From Spirochaetota bacterium (GTDB taxonomy: Bacteria; Spirochaetota; UBA4802; UBA5368), in the NCBI GenBank assembly GCA_004297825.1, contig SCSX01000014.1:1-64000 (forward strand): a DNA stretch of 64,000 bases. The letters are read 5' to 3'. Both the position numbers and the translations under genes were made by a program. The notes under the pieces were generated by a model that saw only the letters and a list, made by a program, of their open reading frames with translations, did no database searches and had not been told where the DNA came from. Position 1 is the first letter of the stretch. Every line of letters begins with the position of its first letter. Shown here piece by piece: positions 7,889-16,501 of this stretch.

Positions 7889-8362
7889 TCACTCCTTGCC
7901 CATCGAAACGCGGCCGGTCCGGATCATCTCCTTGATCGCGTACGGCCGCAGGAGCTCGATGAAGCTGTCGATGCGCCCCGGCTCGCCGGTGACCTCGAGG
8001 GTCATGGTCTTGACCGATATGTCGACGATCTCGGCCCTGAAAATCTCCGCGATCTGGTAGACTTCGGTGCGCTTCGCGGGCTGCGCGTTGACCTTCACGA
8101 GGGCGAGCTCCCTCTGCACCGCGGAAAACTCGTTGTGGTCGGTCACCTTGATGATATCGATGAGCTTGTTGAGCTGCTTTTTAACCTGCTCGATAATGCG
8201 GTCGTCGCCCCTCACGACGATCGTCATGACCGATATATCCTCCTGCTCCGTCTGGCTCACGGTGAGGGAGTCGATATTATATCCCCGCGCCGAAAAGAGG
8301 CCCGCGACCCTGGCCAGCACGCCGAACTTGTTTTCAACCTTGACCGAAATGACGTGCCTCAT
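7889..8362 (-). CDS. ilvN: acetolactate synthase small (regulatory) subunit
   Basis: This 157-residue protein begins with an ACT domain, VENKFGVLARVAGLFSARGYN, the site where valine binds to inhibit acetohydroxyacid synthase in relatives. The C-terminal half, with ...VDISVKTMTLEVTGEPGRIDSF, matches the second domain of IlvH/IlvN. Its ATG overlaps the ilvB stop codon in an ATGA arrangement (8359-8362), so the two subunits are probably translationally coupled and made in similar amounts. The length agrees with the usual 155-175 residues. Confidence 0.97.
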   Translation of the reverse strand: MRHVISVKVENKFGVLARVAGLFSARGYNIDSLTVSQTEQEDISVMTIVVRGDDRIIEQVKKQLNKLIDIIKVTDHNEFSAVQRELALVKVNAQPAKRTEVYQIAEIFRAEIVDISVKTMTLEVTGEPGRIDSFIELLRPYAIKEMIRTGRVSMGKE

Positions 8363-10038
8363 ACCAGCTCCCTCGTGATCATATCCTTGACCGATTTACC
8401 CGCGGGAATGATCGGGTAGACGTTTTCCTCGCGGTCGACGTGAAAGTCGAGGATGACGGGCTTTTCGGTTTCGGAGAGCGCCCTGCGGATGGCCTCGTCC
8501 ACCTCCTCCCGCTTCTCCACGCGAATCCCCACCGCGCCGTAGGCCTCGGCGAGCTTCACGAAATCCGGGGAAAAACTGATACAGCTGTGCGAGTAGCGCT
8601 TGTCGAAGAAGAGCTGCTGCCACTGCCGCACCATGCCCAGGAACCCGTTATTCAGAATCGCAATGATTATGGGAAGCCTGTGCTGGACCGCGACGATGAG
8701 CTCCTGGATGTTCATCTGGATGGAGCCGTCGCCGGCGATATCGATCACCCGCTTGTCCGGGCGCGCGAGCTGCGCGCCGATCGCCGCGGGAAACCCGAAC
8801 CCCATTGTGCCAAGTCCCCCGGAGCTTATGAAGCTTCGCGGCTGGGTGTACTGGTAGAATTGCGCGGCCCACATCTGGTTCTGACCCACCTCGGTGGTGA
8901 TCACCGCGTCTCCCTTCGTCAATTCGTATATCCGCTCCACCACGTACTGGGGCTTGATCCTGGTCCCGTCGCTGCCGTAGGTGAGCGGGTTTTCTTTTTT
9001 CATCTTGAGTATGGCGTCAACCCACTCCTGTATCTGCGGGGGCTTCACGATCTTCGTCATCTCGTGCAGCACCGCCTTGCAGTCACCCACGATGGGAATA
9101 TCCACCTGCACGCTCTTGGAGACCGAGGCGGGGTCGATATCGATGTGGATGACCTTCGCCTCCGGGATGAATTCGGACACGTTCCCGGTGACGCGGTCGT
9201 CGAACCGCGCGCCCACGGCGATGAGGAGATCGGAATCATGGACAGCCTGGTTTGCGTAGAAGGTCCCGTGCATCCCGAGCATCTTGAGCGCCAACGGATC
9301 GGTTTCAGGGTACGCGCCCAGTCCCATGAGCGTGGTAGTGATCGGGATGCCGGTTTTTTTCACGAACTCCGCGAGCTCGGCCGCGGCATTGGAGGCGATG
9401 ACGCCCCCGCCCGCGTAGATCACGGGTCGCTTCGAGGTCTCGATAAGCCTGCACGCCTTCTCGATCTGCACCGGGTGTCCCTTGTAGACGGGCTTGTAGC
9501 TGCGGAGCTTCACCTCTTCCGGGTAAACAAACTTCGTTTCGGCTTTCGAGACGTCCACGGGGATGTCGATCACGACCGGTCCGGGCCTCCCCGTCGAGGC
9601 GATGAAGAACGCCTCCTTCACGATGCGGGCGAGCTCTTCCACGTTCTGGACCAGGAAGTTGTGCTTGGTCACGGGACGGGTGATGCCCGTAGTGTCCGCC
9701 TCCTGGAAGGCGTCGTTCCCGATCATCGCCGTCGACACCTGCCCGGTGATGACCACCAGCGGCACGGAGTCCATGTACGCGGTCGCGATCCCGGTGACGG
9801 CGTTCGTCGCCCCTGGGCCGGACGTCGTGAGCGCGACCCCCACCTTGCCCGACGCGCGTGCGTATCCGTCCGCCGCATGCACGGCCCCCTGTTCGTGGCG
9901 GGCCAGTATGAACTTGAACGGGGCGTTGAATATATGATGGAAGATAGGTATGACCACCCCGCCGGGATAGCCGAACATGACCTCCACCCCTTCCTTCTTC
10001 AGGCATTCTATGAGTATCTCGGCGCCGGAAATCTTCAA
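8359..10038 (-). CDS. ilvB: acetolactate synthase large (catalytic) subunit
   Basis: This is the thiamine diphosphate enzyme that condenses pyruvate with pyruvate or 2-oxobutyrate. Visible motifs are the N-terminal MFGYPGGVVIP with RHEQGAVHAADGYARA (catalytic Glu), the FAD-binding middle domain, and the ThDP signature GDGSIQMNIQELIVAV ending in NN. I prefer a TTG start at 10038, giving 559 residues beginning (M)KISGAEIL, because GAGGT lies seven bases upstream and homologues begin there; an ATG 12 codons upstream (10074) lacks such a site. It is the first gene of the operon with ilvN and ilvC. Confidence 0.96.
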   Translation of the reverse strand: MKISGAEILIECLKKEGVEVMFGYPGGVVIPIFHHIFNAPFKFILARHEQGAVHAADGYARASGKVGVALTTSGPGATNAVTGIATAYMDSVPLVVITGQVSTAMIGNDAFQEADTTGITRPVTKHNFLVQNVEELARIVKEAFFIASTGRPGPVVIDIPVDVSKAETKFVYPEEVKLRSYKPVYKGHPVQIEKACRLIETSKRPVIYAGGGVIASNAAAELAEFVKKTGIPITTTLMGLGAYPETDPLALKMLGMHGTFYANQAVHDSDLLIAVGARFDDRVTGNVSEFIPEAKVIHIDIDPASVSKSVQVDIPIVGDCKAVLHEMTKIVKPPQIQEWVDAILKMKKENPLTYGSDGTRIKPQYVVERIYELTKGDAVITTEVGQNQMWAAQFYQYTQPRSFISSGGLGTMGFGFPAAIGAQLARPDKRVIDIAGDGSIQMNIQELIVAVQHRLPIIIAILNNGFLGMVRQWQQLFFDKRYSHSCISFSPDFVKLAEAYGAVGIRVEKREEVDEAIRRALSETEKPVILDFHVDREENVYPIIPAGKSVKDMITRELV

Positions 10039-10090
10039 CTGGTATACCTCGGAACGTCTTGAATCACCGCGCACGGCGGAAAATACAGGA

Positions 10091-10120
10091 ATTGAATGTG
10101 CTCCGCCCCGGTGATGTCAA
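10091..10120 (-). promoter_or_regulatory. possible ilvB operon promoter
   Basis: On the minus strand TTGACA (10115-10120) and TTCAAT (10091-10096) are 18 bases apart, 52 bases before the preferred TTG start. The -10 match is only 4 of 6. No T-box or leader-peptide attenuator is recognisable in the leader. Confidence 0.4.
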
Positions 10121-10134
10121 CATAATTTACATCA
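10112..10134. promoter_or_regulatory. operator-like inverted repeat at the ilvB promoter
   Basis: TGATGT-N11-ACATCA is a perfect hexamer palindrome that extends inward as TGATGTnAA-N5-TTnACATCA. It overlaps the -35 element of the putative ilvB promoter, the expected place for a repressor site. The regulator is not known. Confidence 0.4.
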
Positions 10135-10312
10135 TCAGCCGGCATGTGTCCATAAAAAATAGCCGGGAAAATTGTTTGCCTAAAATCGCGATTAATTCTT
10201 CACTGCCTGCGAAGCGGCCCGATTAAGATTTGATTCTTTTTTCCGGGCGCGTTATATTTACCTAATGCAGTCCCGGGGGGAAGGGGCATACTTGAGAGCA
10301 CGGAAAGCACAC

Positions 10313-10822
10313 ATGACCACACGACTCGTTTACTACGGCAACCCGACGCTCAGGCAGGTCGCGAAGGAGATAGAAACCGTCGACCAGCGACATATCGAGC
10401 TGATTGAATCCATGTTCAATACCATGTACAAGGCCGGCGGCATAGGGCTTGCCGCACCGCAGGTGAACCACGGGGAGCGCATCATCGTCATCGACCTGGA
10501 ATATTACAAGGGGCCCTCGCTGGCGCTCATCAATCCCGTCATAACGGAACGCTCCCGCGAGGTCGAACCCTACGAGGAGGGATGCCTCTCGGTTCCCGGG
10601 ATCATGGCCGATATCATACGACCCGTCGAAATATCGGTCAACGCGATCTCACAGGAGGGGGAGGAGCTTTCCTTCGACGCGGACGGGCTCCTCGCGCGCG
10701 TCATCCAGCACGAGGTAGACCACCTGGACGGAATACTGTTCATCGACTACCTGGAGGATTTCACCAGGAAAGAGCTCACCGCCGAACTGAAAAAGATCAA
10801 GAAGCTCAACAAGGCCTCATGA
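10313..10822 (+). CDS. def: peptide deformylase
   Basis: Def removes the formyl group from the N-terminal methionine of new proteins. All three family motifs are present: GIGLAAPQ (43-50), EGCLS (89-93, with metal ligand Cys91) and QHEVDH (132-137, with ligands His133 and His137 and catalytic Glu134). I choose the ATG at 10313 (169 residues, MTTRLVYYGNP) because homologues start there; the frame also has an upstream ATG at 10265. The stop overlaps the fmt start as ATGA, so def and fmt are coupled and together complete the formylation cycle. Confidence 0.97.
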   Translation: MTTRLVYYGNPTLRQVAKEIETVDQRHIELIESMFNTMYKAGGIGLAAPQVNHGERIIVIDLEYYKGPSLALINPVITERSREVEPYEEGCLSVPGIMADIIRPVEISVNAISQEGEELSFDADGLLARVIQHEVDHLDGILFIDYLEDFTRKELTAELKKIKKLNKAS

Positions 10823-11769
10823 AGATCGGCTTCTTCGGCACGCCCGAAATCGCCGCCCATGCGCTTGAAAGGCTCGCGGAGCGTTTCGATATCGCCTTCG
10901 TGGTGACGGGAGAGGATAAGCCGATTGGGCGACACCTGCACGTGCAGCCCTGTCCCGCAAAAGCCGCCGCTTCCGCGCGCAACATCGAAACGCTTCACCC
11001 GGCGAAGCTCCGTGACGAACAATTCGTATCGGCACTGCGCCCGCACGGCGCGGATATCTTCGTCGTCGTGGCGTACGGCAGGCTCATCCCCCGCGAGGTC
11101 TTCGCCATGCCGCGCCTGGGCACCATCAACCTGCACCCCTCACTCCTTCCGCGCTATCGCGGCGCAGCCCCGGTCGAATGGGCCCTCATCCGTGGTGAGA
11201 CCGAGACCGGTGTGACCGTGCAGCTCATCAACGATCGGCTCGACGCGGGCGACATCGTCATACAGAAAAAAATCCCGCTGGACGACGCCGTCACCGCGGG
11301 CGGGCTCTATAAAATCGTAACGCCCCTGGGGGCCGATATGCTCGTGGAGGCGATCGAGCTCCTCGATTCGGGGAAGGCGGCGCCCGTGAAGCAGGATGAA
11401 TCCCAGGCGACCTTTTGCGGGAAGATCACCGCAGAAACCGCGGGCATCGACTGGTCCCGGCTTTCCCTTGAAATTCACAACCTCGTGCGCGGCCTCAATC
11501 CCAAACCAGGGGCGTCCACCGGCTTCAGGGAGATGCTTGTCAAGATATGGACGACCGCGCCCTTCCCCGAGCCGCCGCGCGAGCCCCGGGCCGCCGGGTC
11601 GCTTATCGTACACCAGAAGAAGCGCCTGCTCGCGGCTACCGGCGACGGCTGTGTCGAAATCCTCACCCTCCAGCCCGAGCGGAAAAAGATTATGGACGCC
11701 CTTTCGTTCATCAACGGATACAGGCTCCAGCCGGACTCGCGATTCGAACCCCATACGGCGGCAGGGTAG
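10819..11769 (+). CDS. fmt: methionyl-tRNA formyltransferase
   Basis: Fmt transfers a formyl group from 10-formyltetrahydrofolate to initiator Met-tRNA. The 316-residue protein starts MKIGFFGTPEIA at an ATG that overlaps the def stop. The catalytic signature is NLHPSLLPRYRGAAP (about residues 101-115), preceded by VVVAYGRLIP. The C-terminal OB-like domain begins near KITAETAGIDW and recognises the tRNA acceptor in the family. The frame is open further upstream inside def, but that extension is an artefact of overlap. The length matches the usual 310-320 residues. Confidence 0.97.
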   Translation: MKIGFFGTPEIAAHALERLAERFDIAFVVTGEDKPIGRHLHVQPCPAKAAASARNIETLHPAKLRDEQFVSALRPHGADIFVVVAYGRLIPREVFAMPRLGTINLHPSLLPRYRGAAPVEWALIRGETETGVTVQLINDRLDAGDIVIQKKIPLDDAVTAGGLYKIVTPLGADMLVEAIELLDSGKAAPVKQDESQATFCGKITAETAGIDWSRLSLEIHNLVRGLNPKPGASTGFREMLVKIWTTAPFPEPPREPRAAGSLIVHQKKRLLAATGDGCVEILTLQPERKKIMDALSFINGYRLQPDSRFEPHTAAG

Positions 11770-11773
11770 CACC

Positions 11774-12124
11774 ATGGGATACAAGGACGAGAACAGGGAC
11801 AGGCGAAGACCGCGGCGGGCTTCCGCGCCGGCGGCGACTCCCGGCGCCCCCTCCGGTGGCGGGCACGAAAAACACAGGGCGCGGGAATTGCGCCAATCGG
11901 CGTGGTGGAGGAAAAAAACCGCCGCGGGAAAATGCCACTACTGCGGAACAATCGTCGGCCACGCGGGACTCACGATGGATCACATAATTCCCCTTTCGCG
12001 CGGCGGGACCTCGGAGCGGTTCAATATCGTCCCCGCCTGCAAGGATTGTAACAATAAAAAGAGCTACCTCCTCCCCGCTGAATGGGACGATTACCTCGAG
12101 TCCATAAAAAACACCCCCCGATAA
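11774..12124 (+). CDS. HNH endonuclease-domain protein
   Basis: The 116-residue protein begins 4 bases after the fmt stop (MGYKDENRDRRRP). Its first 40 residues are basic and low in complexity. The C-terminal half is an HNH domain with a zinc site: CHYC (54-57), MDHIIPLSRGG (Asp69-His70) and CKDCN (89-93), with an Asn-rich NIVPACKDCNNKK end. Proteins of this form include small nicking endonucleases and many uncharacterised genes next to housekeeping loci. The position suggests co-transcription with def-fmt, but no target can be inferred. Confidence 0.85.
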   Translation: MGYKDENRDRRRPRRASAPAATPGAPSGGGHEKHRARELRQSAWWRKKTAAGKCHYCGTIVGHAGLTMDHIIPLSRGGTSERFNIVPACKDCNNKKSYLLPAEWDDYLESIKNTPR

Positions 12125-12233
12125 AATTATTTATTGAAAATTATTCCGATTTTAAGGTAAGGTGAAGGTTCGTAGCATGCGTCACCTCCCGGGCGCACCA
12201 AAAATACACACCAGGGGAAGGAACCGGGGAAAA

Positions 12234-14699
12234 ATGGCCGATAACAGGGGCGAAAATATCCGCAGCGGCGAGCTGCTGATCGTTCAGGGAAGCGAACCGA
12301 AGTACATCTATTACCTTCAAAGCGGCGCGGTCGAAATCCTTTCGGCGCCCGACGAATTTAACGAGCTTCATCCCGACATACTCGTCTCCAGGAGCAAGCG
12401 CGTGGGCGTCATCCGGGAGAAGGGCGTCATCTCGGGGATGAGCCTCCTGTTCAACGAGCCCTACAAGAAGTCCATCCGGGTGATCGAGGATTCCGTAGTG
12501 GCGAAACACCCCATCCGCGAGGGCGGCATCATGCAGGTCCTCAAAGAGAATCCCCAGATGGCGATGAGCCTTTTCACCCACATGACCAGGAGAATCAAGC
12601 TCTCGATCGCCGACGCGGGAAAATACGCGCGGCTCTATCAAAATCTGGCCCTCGTGAACGATAACCTCGGGCTCGTCTACAGGAAAAACGCCGTGGGCGA
12701 CGCCCCGGACCGGCTTCAGCAGCGCGCCGATGCGCTTTACGCCACCTACGTGAAAAACGGGGGCGACTTCCCGTCCGTCATCGACGCCAAGTTTCTCATC
12801 CGTGATAACTCGAGCCTTCTAAAAAAGAAATACGCGTACCAGGGGCTCCCGCTCGAATCCCTTGTCGATATGCGGCAGTGTACCTTTCTTACGCAGATAT
12901 CGAACCTTGACCCCGGCCTGCTCCAGCCCATCATCAACAGCGATCCCGCGATTCCCAGTTACATTTTCGAAACGGTCGCCGAAAACCTGATCAAGGTGCT
13001 GGACCGCATCGAGGCCATCCATAACGAGATCGACGAAGAGCTCTCTCAGCTTTTCGGCTCCGAGGCGAGCTGGGTGACCTTCCTGGTCGACGGCGGCGAG
13101 CTCACCGCCTGGCAGAAACGGGGGAGGATATCCGAGGACTTCGTGAAGAATTTCCTCTCGGTGGCCGTTAAGTTCCACAACTTCTTCGAGGAAATATCCG
13201 GCAAGAAGCTCACCGTCGAATACCCCGCGTTCCGGAAGCTTCACGAATATTACAGCGGCCGCAAGGACCTCCCGGCCGCGGCGCCGGCCCAGAACGAAAC
13301 CAGGCGGCAGGAGACGGCCGCATCCCCGGGCCGGTCCCGCGCCACGGGAACGCTTTATCAGAATTCGATGCAGCAGATATTCGAATTCGCGGTGGTCGAA
13401 AAGGAATTCCAGAAGAGCCTCCTCATGGCGCTCACCGAGTTCAAGAAAAGCTCCAATCCCTTCAACACCGAAATCGAGGGGAGGAAAATCCGCCGCGCGA
13501 TCACGAAGATGTACTTCGACCTCTACAAGCAGGTATTCATCCGTACGAAAAAGGAGTCCTCGGCGCCCGCGCCCGTGAAACTCATGCTCAACTTCGGCTT
13601 TCTCGACGAGGCCATGCTTGAAGAGGGCCAGATCTCCGAGCTCCACTCGCTCACCCTGCGCGCGCACGAGATCACGGAATTGCCAATTTATTTCGAAGAG
13701 GATTTCCTCACCCTCATCTATGAAGGCAAGGAGAACCCGAGCATTAACGAAATGGGCATGACCTACGAAGCACACCTTCGCGAAGAGGAAAAGCACCGTA
13801 AGGCCAAGGACGACGGCGCCGCGAGTATCGACGAAAACCTGAAGCGGGTGATGTACGAGATCGACCACAGGCTGCTCAATACGCTGGCGGTCTGTTCGGG
13901 CTCGACCGCGACGGCGTTCCCCATTCTCACCAACATGACCATGAAGGGAAACCCGGCGAATTTCTACACCTCGAAGAAGAAGCTCGAATCGATCGCGCAG
14001 GGCTTAAAGGAGATCGATTACTCGGTCTTCTACCGGGAGATAATCGAGAAGGTCGGGGAGGCGCGCGAGATCATAGAGGAGGAGGTGCTCCCCAGCTTCG
14101 TCCTCATCCCCTCGTTCGGGACCAAGAGCATGCTCTGGCAGGAGCTCGACGGCACAAACCGGAAGAGCCGGGGACGCATCGTGGTCCCCATCCTGTTCAT
14201 GGGGGATCTCCAGAAAAACCTCGCCCACACCTTCGCCTGTTTCCGCTGGGAGCTCAACCGCACCCTCAAAGGGGCCATGTGGGCCGACCCGGTGGAGGGC
14301 GGGCTTACCGGCGTCTACTTCGACTACGTGAACTTTTTCAAGAAGATGTCCAAGCTTTCCGTGGAGACCAAGTCATACATCGAGGAGCGCTTCAAGAGCA
14401 TCCGCACCAACCGCGACCGCTTCGCCGACGATTACATCATGTGGCTCCTCTACGAGCGTGAAGGCATCATGAAGTGCAACTCGGTCGTGCGTGAGATGAT
14501 GTACCGATACGTCCCCTTCAGGAAGGATGTGCGGAACAGGCTGGAGAACATGCCCGCCTTCGCCGAAATCGGCACCAAGTTCAAGAACATCCGGACCCGG
14601 GAGATCACCGGGTACCAGCGCAAGTTCAAGAAATACATGGACGGCGAAGGGCGGCTCCCCGAGGCCCTGCAGCGCTTCCTTGATTTCATGCAGAACTGA
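12234..14699 (+). CDS. large cyclic-nucleotide-binding-domain protein
   Basis: The 821-residue protein starts with a Crp-like cNMP-binding domain: GELLIVQGSEPKYIYYLQSGA, then GVIREKGVISGMSLLFNEPYKK and a helical MSLFTHMTRRIKL end (about residues 10-125). No DNA-binding helix-turn-helix follows. The remaining roughly 690 residues, largely helical and charged, match no family I know. A low-complexity Ala/Pro/Arg linker lies near residues 345-375. I use the ATG at 12234 (MADNRG), preceded by GGGG; an earlier ATG at 12177 has an equally good GAAGG and cannot be excluded. The protein may act as a cytoplasmic signal-responsive scaffold or enzyme. Confidence 0.75.
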   Translation: MADNRGENIRSGELLIVQGSEPKYIYYLQSGAVEILSAPDEFNELHPDILVSRSKRVGVIREKGVISGMSLLFNEPYKKSIRVIEDSVVAKHPIREGGIMQVLKENPQMAMSLFTHMTRRIKLSIADAGKYARLYQNLALVNDNLGLVYRKNAVGDAPDRLQQRADALYATYVKNGGDFPSVIDAKFLIRDNSSLLKKKYAYQGLPLESLVDMRQCTFLTQISNLDPGLLQPIINSDPAIPSYIFETVAENLIKVLDRIEAIHNEIDEELSQLFGSEASWVTFLVDGGELTAWQKRGRISEDFVKNFLSVAVKFHNFFEEISGKKLTVEYPAFRKLHEYYSGRKDLPAAAPAQNETRRQETAASPGRSRATGTLYQNSMQQIFEFAVVEKEFQKSLLMALTEFKKSSNPFNTEIEGRKIRRAITKMYFDLYKQVFIRTKKESSAPAPVKLMLNFGFLDEAMLEEGQISELHSLTLRAHEITELPIYFEEDFLTLIYEGKENPSINEMGMTYEAHLREEEKHRKAKDDGAASIDENLKRVMYEIDHRLLNTLAVCSGSTATAFPILTNMTMKGNPANFYTSKKKLESIAQGLKEIDYSVFYREIIEKVGEAREIIEEEVLPSFVLIPSFGTKSMLWQELDGTNRKSRGRIVVPILFMGDLQKNLAHTFACFRWELNRTLKGAMWADPVEGGLTGVYFDYVNFFKKMSKLSVETKSYIEERFKSIRTNRDRFADDYIMWLLYEREGIMKCNSVVREMMYRYVPFRKDVRNRLENMPAFAEIGTKFKNIRTREITGYQRKFKKYMDGEGRLPEALQRFLDFMQN

Positions 14700-14770
14700 A
14701 ACCGCTTGACAGAAACGTGTCCCGCCCTGTAAAAATCGCACAAACCAAGTGCCGCTGGCAGGCTATACCT

Positions 14771-15445
14771 ATGAATAAATTCGTGATCGTTGCGTCGCTT
14801 TTGCTCATTTCCTCCCCCTTCTCGATCGCTGCGCAGTGCGGATCGGCGTCGGAGCGGGAGCTCGCGCTCCTGGAGGAGTCCCGGCGCATGAACGCGGAGA
14901 ACGCGTCGGTCCAGGACGAGGCGGCGCGCGACCCGTCGGCGCGGGCGCTGCTCGCGGAGCCGGAAAAGTACACCGGCGGCGGCGCGGCCCTTCACCGCAA
15001 GTACGAGCGCTGCCTGCTCGCGGTCGCCTACGTGCTCACCGGGAAAAAGAAACTCGCCGTGGCCAGGGGCAGTATCGGGCTCTACCACGACCGGAAGGAG
15101 GCGCGGGGGAACAGGTTTTACCTGGGGATGGACATCGCCGCGCCGCGCGGATCGTACGGCGGGAAGGACCCCTTCGAAAAAAGCGCACTTCGCATCCTCG
15201 AGGCGCACCTGGGGGACGTGATCGCGGTCGCGCACTCCTGCACCTCGCTTTTCAGCGAGGAGTCGGTGGCGGGTATGGCAGTTCGCTTCCTGTGGGAGGG
15301 GCCGGGGGGGGCCGATTCTCTGGTCGTCTGGATGGACGAGCGCGATCTCCGGAAATACGAGAAAAGCGAGCTTCTGCTGAAAGAGCTTATCGGCAAAAGC
15401 GGTATCACCGATGCGAAGGGAAAGCTCGTCAGGCTGATACCATAG
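14771..15445 (+). CDS. secreted protein of unknown function
   Basis: The 224-residue product has a clear signal peptide, MNKFVIVASLLLISSPFSIAAQC, with cleavage or lipidation possible near AAQC. The mature part starts with a charged helical stretch and continues with a mixed alpha/beta region. I recognise no domain. The frame extends 18 codons upstream, but the internal ATG gives the signal peptide. Its 3' end overlaps the convergent hisC gene by 17 bases. Confidence 0.7.
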   Translation: MNKFVIVASLLLISSPFSIAAQCGSASERELALLEESRRMNAENASVQDEAARDPSARALLAEPEKYTGGGAALHRKYERCLLAVAYVLTGKKKLAVARGSIGLYHDRKEARGNRFYLGMDIAAPRGSYGGKDPFEKSALRILEAHLGDVIAVAHSCTSLFSEESVAGMAVRFLWEGPGGADSLVVWMDERDLRKYEKSELLLKELIGKSGITDAKGKLVRLIP

Positions 15446-16481
15446 AAGAAAGCTCCTTCACGAGCGTCCGAATCTCCATCATCGTCCCCACGCTGATGCG
15501 CACGTATTCCGACTGCACGGGCCCGGAGAAATAGCGCACCAGGATCCTGCGCTCCTTGAGTCCTTCGTATATCTGCTTCGCGCCCGTCTTCGGGTGCTTC
15601 ACGAAAAGAAAATTCGATTTCGAGGGCACCACAATGAACCCCAGCCCCGCGAGCTTTTCCTCGAGAAACTCCTTGTTGTCGCGCACCATCTGCATATTGG
15701 CCTTGAGGCTTCTCGTGTCCGCGAGCGCGGCGAGCGCGCCCGCCTCCGCGAGCCGGTCTACATTATAGGAATCCTTGAGCTTGATGAGCCCGTCGATGAT
15801 GCCGGGCTGGGAGATCGCGAGCCCCACCCGCAGTCCCGCGAGCGAGTACGACTTCGAGAAGGTGCGCGTCACGATCAGGTTCTTGAACTGGCCCACCAGA
15901 CCGATCGCCGATTCCCCGTAGAAGTCCACGTACGCCTCGTCCACGACCAGCAGCCCCTTGAATTTCGCGAGGAAGCTTTTTATCGCGCCCACGTCGACGC
16001 CCCTACCGGTGGGATTGTTCGGGTTGGCGATGATCACCAGGTTATGCTTTTTCTTGAGGAAATCGGGAAGGTTCACATCGAGATTTTTGTCCAGGTTGAT
16101 CTTCTCGTAGGCGATCCCGTTCGCCTCCGCGAGCGTGTAATAGAGCGAATAGGAGGGATACGCGAAGGCGGCCTTCCCGTCCGGCTCGATGAGGCCGCGA
16201 AATATAAGCGTAAAGATTTCGTCGGAGCCGTTCGCGACGAACACGTTCTCGGGACCAAGCCCGTTTTGCTTCGCGAAAAGCTCGCGCACCTTCATGGCCG
16301 TGGGGTTCGGGTAGCGGCGCAGCTTCTCGTTGCAGGCCTTGCGTAGCGCCTCGATCACCGCGGGCGAGGGCGGAAACGGGTTTTCGTTCGTGTTGAGCTT
16401 GATGAAATCGTCGATGTCCTCGGGCTGCTCGCCCGGGGTGTACTCGGCCATGATCTTGAGGCGCGTGTTCCAGTAATTCAT
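15429..16481 (-). CDS. hisC: histidinol-phosphate aminotransferase
   Basis: HisC is a PLP-dependent class I/II aminotransferase that makes L-histidinol phosphate. The 350-residue protein shows IKLNTNENPFPPSP at the N-terminus, NPNNPTGRG, DEAYVDFYG, and the PLP lysine motif TFSKSYSLAGLRVG. C-terminal Arg residues in VRISVGTM and the FSGPV region match substrate-phosphate binding in the family. It lies 20 bases downstream of pyrD, so both genes are probably in one transcript. Related enzymes can also act on phenylalanine or cobalamin precursors, but the sequence is typical of HisC. Confidence 0.94.
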   Translation of the reverse strand: MNYWNTRLKIMAEYTPGEQPEDIDDFIKLNTNENPFPPSPAVIEALRKACNEKLRRYPNPTAMKVRELFAKQNGLGPENVFVANGSDEIFTLIFRGLIEPDGKAAFAYPSYSLYYTLAEANGIAYEKINLDKNLDVNLPDFLKKKHNLVIIANPNNPTGRGVDVGAIKSFLAKFKGLLVVDEAYVDFYGESAIGLVGQFKNLIVTRTFSKSYSLAGLRVGLAISQPGIIDGLIKLKDSYNVDRLAEAGALAALADTRSLKANMQMVRDNKEFLEEKLAGLGFIVVPSKSNFLFVKHPKTGAKQIYEGLKERRILVRYFSGPVQSEYVRISVGTMMEIRTLVKELSSMVSA

Positions 16482-16501
16482 GAGTTCTCCTCGCGTATCG
16501 G

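Noticed and set aside
8440-10062. 540-codon open frame antisense to ilvB
   Set aside because: High GC in third positions makes long shadow frames; the product is rich in Arg, Asp and His and resembles no protein.
10039-10264. T-box or leader-peptide attenuator upstream of ilvB
   Set aside because: No T-box consensus, no run of Leu/Val/Ile codons and no terminator-antiterminator pair could be found.
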